Shown: one piece after another, positions 1 to 6,126 of the stretch
Position numbering within the stretch: the first letter of the stretch is position 1
How the letters are laid out: the number at the start of each line of letters is the position of its first letter
Assembly: GCA_964530165.1 (NCBI GenBank)
Contig: CAZGYE010000232.1
Location: 1-9,558, forward strand
Direction of reading: 5' to 3'
Origin: CAZGYE01 sp964530165
GTDB lineage: Bacteria; Planctomycetota; Planctomycetia; Planctomycetales; Planctomycetaceae
DNA length: 9,558 nt
Position numbers and translations under genes: made by a program
The notes under the pieces: model-generated
Told to the model about the DNA's origin: nothing
Database searches by the model: none
What the model saw: the letters and a program-made list of their open reading frames with translations, nothing else

Positions 1-1692
1 GGTGTCGCCCGAGAGGATCTGCTCGCAGTTCATTCGCAGGATGGGCATTTGGGACGCGATGAATCGCCGGGCCACGCGCTGTTTCCGTTCGTTGTTGACC
101 GCCTGCGCCAGGAACAAGTGACCGACGATCAGCGCAATCGCCGAGTCGACCAATCGCCGTGCGAAAAGCTGCATGAATTGGGGCGACTGCCCTTTGACGA
201 ATTGGATCGTCTCTGCGAGCCGTCCTTTGCCCTCGGCCAGTTTTTGTTTCAGTTCGATCAAGAACGGGTCTTCGTACTCTGTCTGCTCAGGCTCGGTCAG
301 GTAAGTTTCGAGCGTTCCCGAGGTGATTCCGAGGACGGCCGCGACGAGCTGCAACTGGCTGGTCCCCTCGTAGATGGTCGTGATGCGGGCGTCGCGCAGA
401 TGGCGTTCGGCGGCGTAATCCATCATGTAGCCCGACCCGCCCAAGACTTGGATCGACGTGTCGGCCACCCGGCAGCACATCTCCGAAGAGTAGTATTTGC
501 TCATCGGCGTGAGCATGCTGTTTACGCGCTTCAGCGACCGGCCCAGCTTTTTGCGGTCTTTCAGCTCGGCTTTCTCCAGACGGTCCTTGCTCCCTTCGAG
601 GATGCGCGTGTTGTTGTTTTCCAGGTCGCAGATACGGCTGGTTTCATACGTCAGCGCCCGGGCCGCCTCGATGGCGACCTGCATGTCGGCGACCATCTCG
701 GCCACGGCGGGCAGCCGTTCGATCGGTCCGCCGAACTGGTGTCGTGTGTGGGCGTACGTCCGGGCCAGGCGGTAGGCGGCCTCGGCGACTCCCAGCGACT
801 GCGCGCCGATCCCGACCCGGGCCCCGTTCATCAGCGCCCGCACGTAGGTGATCAACCCCCGCTGACGCTCGCCGACCAGCCGGGCCGGGGCGTCGTCGTA
901 GACCAACTCGCAGGTGGGCGAACCGTGAATCCCCAGCTTCTTCTCCAGGTGCCGCACCTTGATTTTCTCGGACCGCTCAGAGATGAACAGGCTCAGGCCC
1001 CGGCCATCGCTGACGTCCGGCTCGCTGCGGGCCAAGGTCAGCAGGATCTCGCCGCAGCCGTTGGTGATGAAACGCTTCACGCCGTTGAGGTACCAATTGC
1101 CGTCCTCGTCCTGGTGAGCGCGCAGGCGGACCGCCTGCAGGTCGCTGCCGGCATCGGGTTCGGTCAGCACCATGGCGCCCGTGACCTCGCCCTCGGCGAA
1201 CCGCGGCAGGACTTCGTCCTTGATCTCCGAACTGGCAAAGGCGTTGATCGTCTCCGCGATGCCCTGCAAGCCGAAGAGGTTCATGAACGAGGCGTCGGCC
1301 CGGGCGACGATCTCGGTGGCCATCGTATAGATCAGGTTGGGGCAGTTCAGCCCGCCGTATTTCCGCGGCAGCGTGAACCCCATCACGTCGGCCTGCGACA
1401 TCCGGTCGAGGTTCTCGCGGACGTTGGGGTGCAAACTGACGGTGCCGTCTTCGTTGAGCGTGTTGCCTTCCCGGTCCACCTGTTCCGCGTTGGGCGCGAG
1501 CGTGTCGGCGGCCACCTCACCGACAATCTCCAGGACCCGGCGGTAGTCGCCGACGGCGTCGGCTTCGTCGGTTGGCAGGTAGTCGGCGTCGCCGTTCTCG
1601 GCGTCCAACTCCTGAATGCGGGCCAGTTCTTTCACGTCGATGTGGTCGAACAGAAACTGGATGTCCCGGTTGTCGAGAAAAAAGTTTCCCAC
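1..1692 (-). CDS. Acyl-CoA dehydrogenase, 3' end cut by window edge
   Basis: A flavoenzyme that introduces the alpha-beta double bond into an acyl-CoA and passes electrons to ETF. The visible 564 residues hold, in order: a short N-terminal acyl-CoA dehydrogenase domain (GNFFLDNRDIQFLFDHID); the FAD-domain signature LTEPDAGSD near residues 176-184; KRFITNG near 206-212; the second family signature QVLGGSGYMMDYAAERHLRD from about 415; and IYEGTSQLQ with the presumed catalytic Glu near 442. About 120 residues follow the active site, a C-terminal extension typical of the roughly 600-residue subfamily, so little is probably missing at the left edge. The GTG start at 1692 was chosen because AGGGAG (1699-1704) lies 6 nt upstream and the residues match the family N-terminus. 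It is the third gene of the etfB-etfA operon, so EtfBA is its likely electron acceptor. Substrate chain length cannot be read from the sequence. Confidence 0.93.
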   Translation of the reverse strand, partial: MGNFFLDNRDIQFLFDHIDVKELARIQELDAENGDADYLPTDEADAVGDYRRVLEIVGEVAADTLAPNAEQVDREGNTLNEDGTVSLHPNVRENLDRMSQADVMGFTLPRKYGGLNCPNLIYTMATEIVARADASFMNLFGLQGIAETINAFASSEIKDEVLPRFAEGEVTGAMVLTEPDAGSDLQAVRLRAHQDEDGNWYLNGVKRFITNGCGEILLTLARSEPDVSDGRGLSLFISERSEKIKVRHLEKKLGIHGSPTCELVYDDAPARLVGERQRGLITYVRALMNGARVGIGAQSLGVAEAAYRLARTYAHTRHQFGGPIERLPAVAEMVADMQVAIEAARALTYETSRICDLENNNTRILEGSKDRLEKAELKDRKKLGRSLKRVNSMLTPMSKYYSSEMCCRVADTSIQVLGGSGYMMDYAAERHLRDARITTIYEGTSQLQLVAAVLGITSGTLETYLTEPEQTEYEDPFLIELKQKLAEGKGRLAETIQFVKGQSPQFMQLFARRLVDSAIALIVGHLFLAQAVNNERKQRVARRFIASQMPILRMNCEQILSGDT

Positions 1693-1711
1693 GTCAAACT
1701 CCCTGTCAGCG

Positions 1712-1752
1712 ATCAGCTCTCAGCTCTCAACTCTCGACTCTCAACTCTCAGC
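1712..1752. repeat. Heptanucleotide tandem repeat between etfA and the dehydrogenase
   Basis: About six consecutive 7-bp units lie directly after the etfA stop codon. On the plus strand they read ATCAGCT, CTCAGCT, CTCAACT, CTCGACT, CTCAACT, CTCAGC. The consensus is CTCARCT, or AGYTGAG in the direction of transcription. The array fills most of the 60-bp gap and ends shortly before the ribosome-binding site of the dehydrogenase gene. In the transcript the array is purine-rich on one strand and not self-complementary, so it should stay mostly unstructured. Function unknown: it may be a spacer, a slippage-prone microsatellite, or a member of a dispersed short-repeat family. Confidence 0.8.
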
Positions 1753-2781
1753 CTACCGTCGCTCCTTGAGCGCCTTGATTAACATGGGGATCACCAGATG
1801 GAGATCCCCGACGATGCCGTAATGGGCGACCGAGAAGATCGGCGCCTCAGGATCGCTGTTGACGGCGATGATCTTGGCCGATTCCTCCATGCCGGCCCGG
1901 TGCTGAACGGCGCCGCTGATGCCGGCGGCGATGTACAAGGCCGGGCGGACCGTTGTGCCGGTCTGTCCGATCTGGTGCTCTTTGCCGATGTATCCACCGT
2001 CGACCGCGGCCCGGCTGGCTCCGACGGCCCCGCCGATCGCACCGGCCAGATCGTGAATCATCCTGAATTGTTCCTTGCTCCCCACGCCCCCGCCGCCGGC
2101 CACGATCACCCGGGCGCCCTTGAGGTTCACCGTTCGCGGCTCGACGTGCCGCTCGATCAGCCTGACGGCAAACAGCACGTCGTCAAGTGGAATTTGTTCG
2201 GTGACGATATTGCCGGCCCGCGACAGGTCGGGCTCTAGCAGAGGCATCACGCCTTCGCGGACGGTGGCCATCTGGGGCCACGCGTCGTAATTAACGATCG
2301 TGGCGATAATGTTGCCGCCAAAAGCGGGACGGATCTGCAGAAGCAGCTTCTCGTGGACTTTCTTGGTCCGCGGGTCGGTGACGTCCTTGATCTCCAGGTC
2401 GGTACAGTCGGCCGTCATGCCGGCGCGCGTCTCCGAGGCCACGCGGGGCGCCAGGTCGCGTCCCAAGGGCGTCGCTCCGTAGAGCACGATCTGCGGCTTG
2501 TGTTTCTCGATCAGGGCGGAAAGCACGCGCGCGTAGGGGCTCGTCTGGTAATGGCCCAGCCTGGCGTCTTGGACCACATAGGCGTTGTCGATTCCATGTG
2601 CAATCAATCGTTCGGGAAGCCCGTCGAGCTTGGCGCCCGGCAGCACGGCCCCCGTCTTGACGCCCAGCCCGTCGGCCAGCTCGCGGACCTTGCCGCTCAA
2701 CTCCAGCACGACGTCTTGGAGCACGCCGTCCTGCTGTTCGGCGAAAACCCAAACTTCACCTTGTCGGTTCGTTTCGATCAT
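1753..2781 (-). CDS. etfA: Electron transfer flavoprotein, alpha subunit
   Basis: The large ETF subunit, which holds the mobile FAD that carries electrons between dehydrogenases and a downstream acceptor. It has 342 residues, slightly longer than usual. Residues 1-210 form the N-terminal Rossmann-like domain (YGATPLGRDLAPRVA near 101-115). Residues 220-342 form the C-terminal FAD domain: VIVAGGGGVGS (225-235), SRAAVDGGYIGKEHQIGQTG (256-275), YIAAGISGAVQH (283-294) and AVNSDPEAPIFSVAHYGIVGDL (306-327). The stretch GQTGTTVRP has Val-Arg-Pro where mitochondrial-type subunits have Val-Ala-Pro, as I recall for FixB and bifurcating ETFs. The ATG lies 2 bp after the etfB stop with no clear ribosome-binding site of its own, suggesting translational coupling. 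It ends against the heptamer repeat. Confidence 0.96.
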   Translation of the reverse strand: MIETNRQGEVWVFAEQQDGVLQDVVLELSGKVRELADGLGVKTGAVLPGAKLDGLPERLIAHGIDNAYVVQDARLGHYQTSPYARVLSALIEKHKPQIVLYGATPLGRDLAPRVASETRAGMTADCTDLEIKDVTDPRTKKVHEKLLLQIRPAFGGNIIATIVNYDAWPQMATVREGVMPLLEPDLSRAGNIVTEQIPLDDVLFAVRLIERHVEPRTVNLKGARVIVAGGGGVGSKEQFRMIHDLAGAIGGAVGASRAAVDGGYIGKEHQIGQTGTTVRPALYIAAGISGAVQHRAGMEESAKIIAVNSDPEAPIFSVAHYGIVGDLHLVIPMLIKALKERR

Positions 2782-2783
2782 CG

Positions 2784-3698
2784 TTAACCCAAAGTCCGGT
2801 CGACCACCAATTCGTGGATTAGCTGACGGGCGCCCTCCTCAGAGGGTGGTATCTCCGTGTAGCCTTCCTTCGTCAGCACGATTGCCTGGACGCGGTAGAC
2901 TTTCGTCGGCGAACCGGCCAAGCCGCAACGGTCCAGGTCGGCGCCGATGTCGTCCAGGTTCCATTGTTCGATCAAAAGGTCTTTTTGTTTGAGGGTCTCC
3001 ATGCGGCGGGTGACCTCGGCCTCGCGCTCTTCGCCCGACGCGCCGGCCAGGTCCGACTTCACCTCGGCGGCCACCTCGGTCTGGACGCGGGCCCGTTTAT
3101 AGCGCAACATTCTTCGCGCCGCCGGCGGACGCGGCTTGTTGCTCGTGTTCGTCACCGTGACCAGCACAGGCAGTTTGGCCTCAACGATCTCCCAGCCGAT
3201 GCCCGTATTCCGCCGAATCCGTATCACCTCGCCGGCGATGTTGATCAGCTCTTCCAGGTAGGTGAGCTGTGTGATCCCCAGCTTCTCGGCACATTGAGGT
3301 CCGACCTGGGCGGTGTCGCCGTCGATCGCCTGGCGGCCGGCGAACACGATGTCGTAGCGGCCGACTGAATGAATCGCCTGTGCGAGAATGTAACTGGTGG
3401 CCAGGGTGTCGCTGGCTGCGGCCCGGCGGTCGGTCAACAGAATGGCCCGGTCCGCCCCCCGGTAGAGACACGCTCGCAGAACATCGGCGGCCTTGGGCGG
3501 ACCCATGCTGAGCGCGGTCACCGTCCCACCAAACCGCTCGCGCACTTCGAGCGCCGTTTCCAGGGCGTTGAGATCTTCGGGATTGAAGATCGTCGGCAGC
3601 GCACCCCGGTTGACGGTCCCGTCTTTCTTCATCGCCTCGGCCGTGATGTTGGCCGTGTCCGGGACCTGTTTGACCAATAGAATACTGTCGTATGGCAA
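2784..3698 (-). CDS. etfB: Electron transfer flavoprotein, beta subunit (FixA/bifurcating-like)
   Basis: The small ETF subunit, partner of EtfA. With a TTG start at 3698 it has 304 residues: SILLVKQVPDTANI (5-18), NPEDLNALETALEVRERFGG (39-58), GRQAIDGDTAQVGPQCAEKL (121-140), RRNTGIGWEIVEAKLPVLVT (162-181) and GLAGSPTKV (259-267). DGDTAQVGP and GLxGSPTKV are patterns I associate with FixA and bifurcating EtfB; the mitochondrial type has DDDCNQTGQ in the first position. Residues about 203-245 are a charged, probably helical insert rich in Glu, Lys and Arg, explaining a length above the usual 250-265. I prefer TTG over the in-frame ATG at 3761: GGAG (3707-3710) sits 8 nt upstream of TTG, the family N-terminus begins there, and the upstream residues are not family-like. 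It is the first gene of the operon. Confidence 0.95.
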   Translation of the reverse strand: MPYDSILLVKQVPDTANITAEAMKKDGTVNRGALPTIFNPEDLNALETALEVRERFGGTVTALSMGPPKAADVLRACLYRGADRAILLTDRRAAASDTLATSYILAQAIHSVGRYDIVFAGRQAIDGDTAQVGPQCAEKLGITQLTYLEELINIAGEVIRIRRNTGIGWEIVEAKLPVLVTVTNTSNKPRPPAARRMLRYKRARVQTEVAAEVKSDLAGASGEEREAEVTRRMETLKQKDLLIEQWNLDDIGADLDRCGLAGSPTKVYRVQAIVLTKEGYTEIPPSEEGARQLIHELVVDRTLG

Positions 3699-3744
3699 AG
3701 CAATTGCTCCAAACCAAACCCAGGCAGGACAACGTGGAACCGGG

Positions 3745-3774
3745 AAAATAATCGGTGTCATGCCAACTGGTCAA
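3745..3774 (-). promoter_or_regulatory. Possible sigma70-like promoter for etfB operon
   Basis: Read on the minus strand, TTGACC (3769-3774) is followed after 18 nt by TATTTT (3745-3750). The start point would be near 3738, leaving a leader of about 40 nt before the TTG start of etfB. If real, the in-frame ATG at 3761 lies inside the promoter and cannot be the start. Planctomycete promoters are poorly defined, so this is only a match to the general consensus. Confidence 0.35.
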
Positions 3775-3876
3775 GGCCGAACTTCGACAACAGAGGCAAA
3801 ACCACCCGATTCGCGAGCTGAAACTTCAACGAGTTTGTCGGGAGCCAAAGCATGGTCGAAGCGGAATGCGCCTTGT

Positions 3877-3905
3877 TTGGCTCGGCAAAACTCTCCTGGT
3901 ACAAT
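3877..3905 (+). promoter_or_regulatory. Possible sigma70-like promoter for the dehydrogenase-like gene
   Basis: TTGGCT (3877-3882), a 17-nt spacer and TACAAT (3900-3905) give a good match to the general consensus. The start point would be near 3912, leaving a leader of about 100 nt before the ATG at 4012. A TTGACA at 3912-3917 has no matching -10 element and is less likely. Confidence 0.4.
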
Positions 3906-3994
3906 TCTCAGTTGACATGATTCGGACGTCGTGACCGATGGTCGAAATCGGACGACGCGACGACCGTTTCTTCGCAGGACGGTCCCAGGTGAAT

Positions 3995-4003
3995 GGAAGG
4001 AAG
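3995..4003 (+). promoter_or_regulatory. Ribosome-binding site deciding the start at 4012
   Basis: GGAAGGAAG lies 8 nt before the ATG at 4012. The earlier in-frame GTG at 3931 has no such site, and the 27 residues it would add are Arg-rich and unlike the family. This fixes the start at 4012. Confidence 0.75.
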
Positions 4004-4011
4004 TCGGAATC

Positions 4012-6057
4012 ATGACCGGTACAGCCATCGACGAAAATGAAACGCCCCTGCTGCAAACGCTCCCCACGGACGAGATACGGCAGATGATGTGGCGATTCGC
4101 CGAGCGGGACGATCTGCAAGGGATTGTCCAATCGACACGCTCTGTGGCCCGCGGTCTTGTGGCGCGGCTGGTCGCGGACGGCGAGCGAGGCACCAACGAT
4201 TGGACCGACGCGAAAAATCAGCTTTTGGCCGCCTTCGACGAAGCGGGAATCAGCGCCGTGATGCTGCATCCCGAGGGGGGCGGTTTTCTCAGCGGTTCCA
4301 AGAGCCAGGCCTTGGCGCTGAGCAGTTTCGAGCTTGCCTGGGTCGACGGCGGCGCGGCTGCCTGCAACCTGGCAGGCGGCCTCGTTCTGCAAGCGATCGT
4401 TGAAAGTGGAACCTCGGACCAGAAGCAGGAGTATCTGAGCCGCTGCGCACCGTCACGCTCCGGTGAAGAACGCAGCGTCGCCCGCGGCGCGATCTGCCTG
4501 AGCGAACCCTTGCCCGACATCGGCAGCGATACTGGGACCCTGAGCGGCAAAGTCAAGGTGGCTCGATCCAACGATGGCGAAGTGCCCATCCTGCAGGTCT
4601 CGAAACGCGGGCGGTTCATCGCCAACATGGACTTCGCCGATTTTGTCGTGGTGGCGGTCGAGTCGGATGACCGGCGCATCGAGGGAACGTGCCTAGTCAT
4701 CCTTGAAGAAGACGACGATGGGCTGTTTGACCGCGGCCAGGTGCTGCCCAAGTTGGCGCAGCAGCTTTCCTCTGTGCGGGACCCCGTTTTTGATCTTGAG
4801 GTGCCGGCCTCCCGCATCGTCGGCGGGTACACCGTCAAAGATGGCGTCATCGTTGCCAACCTCAACCACAGCGTAGTCCTGAAACCGGTATTTGCCCGGG
4901 CCCGGATCGCAACGGCCGTAATGACTGCGGCGAAACTGCTCTCGGCCGTTGAGCCGATCATCCGCTACCAGCGCTGCCGGGATGAGCGCGGACAAGGGCT
5001 GGGCCGGGACGCTTTGCACCGCCTGGTTGACGTGTGGGCGACCGGCGAGGCGGCGGCCTCGTTTGGCTTTGCAGCGGCTCGGCATCTTGACGGCTGCGAA
5101 GCACGCCTTCCCGATGAAGAGCACCTGAAGAACCAATCCGTGGCGAACGTGTTGTCGCTGGCGGCGAAGCTGTGGAGCGCCGGTCACGGGGCCGCGGTCA
5201 TGCGCGACGCCGTCAGCCTGATGGGTGATTACGGACTCACCGAGGACTGCCCCGGTTTTCTTCCACAGAAATGGATGGATGCGCAATTTGAAGCCGCCCA
5301 GGAAGAGCCGGAATTCTCGCTGCGGCGCGAGTTGAGCGTCGCAATGGCTGACGAGATCTTTCTGGCTCAGTTCCGGCAATGGATTTTCGAGATGAAGCGG
5401 ATTGCTTCGCTGCGACCCGGCACAGGCGCTTGCGCGGTGGGTTCCGCCATGGACCTTTGGCTTTGGACGCTCGAGCATTTGCAGCAGTCCCGGGACGCCG
5501 ACGACAAACCGATCGCTGACGACAAACGGCAGGAGGCGACTTTTTCGCTTGGCGGTGCGCTGTGCTGGCTGTTGGCTACACGCTTCCAGATCCTCGACGT
5601 GGTGGAACTGGCGTCCAAAGGTGCGGAGAATCCGAACCTGGCCGGTGCGCTGCCGGGATACGTGCAGTTCTTCACCGATCTGTGCCATGTTCAGTCGGCA
5701 CGGGCGGCCGGTGAAGTCGGGCGCATCTGCGCGGAGCTTGTATTCGGATACCATCGCCATCCGAGCTGGGACCCGACGTGTGACGCGTGCGTTCAGGCCG
5801 ACGAGGTCGACGCGCTGGAAGCTCTGATTCCCGGTATTTCCTACGGGACCCGGATCGCGAGCGACGTGATGGAAGCCGACGGCTCCCATGCCGAGAAGCG
5901 GGGGCCCTGCGTCCGTTTCTCTGGTCTGCGGGGTTTCTTGACCCGTCGCAGCAAACTGGATGGATGTCTGACCGGCTCGCGACTGGCCAAAGGCCGGGCG
6001 GCACGTGCGCTGACGGGGATCGCGATTCCCGAGGCGCTCGATTACCCAGGACCGTAA
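4012..6057 (+). CDS. Divergent, long acyl-CoA dehydrogenase-like protein
   Basis: A 681-residue protein with an acyl-CoA dehydrogenase core. Residues about 20-155 match the helical N-terminal domain. CLSEPLPDIGSD (162-173) corresponds to the usual xxTEPxAGSD FAD motif. KRGRFIANMDFADFVVVAV (198-216) matches the KxFITN region. About 290-440 form the C-terminal helical domain with MGDYGLTED (404-412). Aligning WMDAQFEAAQEEPEF on the usual LRDAxxxxIYEGTSE places Glu431 where the catalytic Glu normally sits, but the flanking Tyr and Gly are Gln and Glu. An extension of about 215 residues follows: predicted helices, then a Cys-x-x-Cys (590-593) just after HRHPSWDPT, then a basic tail ending in PEALDYPGP. 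It stands divergent to etfBA, suggesting shared electron transfer. Family membership is likely. Substrate, and whether it is an active dehydrogenase, are unknown. Confidence 0.85.
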   Translation: MTGTAIDENETPLLQTLPTDEIRQMMWRFAERDDLQGIVQSTRSVARGLVARLVADGERGTNDWTDAKNQLLAAFDEAGISAVMLHPEGGGFLSGSKSQALALSSFELAWVDGGAAACNLAGGLVLQAIVESGTSDQKQEYLSRCAPSRSGEERSVARGAICLSEPLPDIGSDTGTLSGKVKVARSNDGEVPILQVSKRGRFIANMDFADFVVVAVESDDRRIEGTCLVILEEDDDGLFDRGQVLPKLAQQLSSVRDPVFDLEVPASRIVGGYTVKDGVIVANLNHSVVLKPVFARARIATAVMTAAKLLSAVEPIIRYQRCRDERGQGLGRDALHRLVDVWATGEAAASFGFAAARHLDGCEARLPDEEHLKNQSVANVLSLAAKLWSAGHGAAVMRDAVSLMGDYGLTEDCPGFLPQKWMDAQFEAAQEEPEFSLRRELSVAMADEIFLAQFRQWIFEMKRIASLRPGTGACAVGSAMDLWLWTLEHLQQSRDADDKPIADDKRQEATFSLGGALCWLLATRFQILDVVELASKGAENPNLAGALPGYVQFFTDLCHVQSARAAGEVGRICAELVFGYHRHPSWDPTCDACVQADEVDALEALIPGISYGTRIASDVMEADGSHAEKRGPCVRFSGLRGFLTRRSKLDGCLTGSRLAKGRAARALTGIAIPEALDYPGP

Positions 6058-6060
6058 GAT

Positions 6061-6086
6061 CTGGGGCTTCGCGGACTCAGCCCCAG
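6061..6086. terminator. Hairpin between convergent genes, possible two-way terminator
   Basis: CTGGGGCT (6061-6068) and AGCCCCAG (6079-6086) form a perfect 8-bp GC-rich stem with a 10-nt loop. It starts 3 bp after the stop codon of the plus-strand gene and lies 40 bp beyond the end of the minus-strand gene. Neither side has a run of T, so it is not a classical intrinsic terminator. Its symmetry and place fit a stop or transcript-end stabiliser for both convergent units. Confidence 0.55.
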
Positions 6087-6126
6087 CCACACATCTGTCC
6101 GTCGCACGAGGCTCTGTATTTGAACG

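Larger units (their letters stand above)
3699..4011. other. Divergent intergenic region
   Basis: A stretch of 313 bp separates the diverging etfB and long dehydrogenase-like genes. I see one candidate promoter for each direction (3745-3774 minus, 3877-3905 plus) and the ribosome-binding sites. The open frames crossing it (for example minus-strand 3771-4196) overlap the well-supported plus-strand gene and have no family-like residues. I found no convincing palindromic operator, although a shared control site would be expected here if the two units are co-regulated. Confidence 0.6.

Noticed and set aside
1712..1752. CRISPR-like array
   Set aside because: The units are only 7 bp and adjoin without spacers, so this is a simple tandem repeat.
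49..1782. Plus-strand open frame of 577 codons
   Set aside because: It lies antisense to the acyl-CoA dehydrogenase, whose family motifs are unmistakable. Its own translation has no recognisable motif and a composition typical of a shadow frame at high GC.
2291..2752. Minus-strand Arg-rich frame inside etfA
   Set aside because: It is a frame-shifted shadow of etfA; the residues are Arg/Gly/Ala-rich without structure.
3912..3917. TTGACA as the -35 of the long dehydrogenase-like gene
   Set aside because: No acceptable -10 hexamer lies 16-18 nt downstream; the TTGGCT/TACAAT pair just upstream is better.
4693..6090. Minus-strand open frame of 465 codons
   Set aside because: It is antisense to the long dehydrogenase-like gene, which has a good ribosome-binding site and family motifs. 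The antisense product has none.
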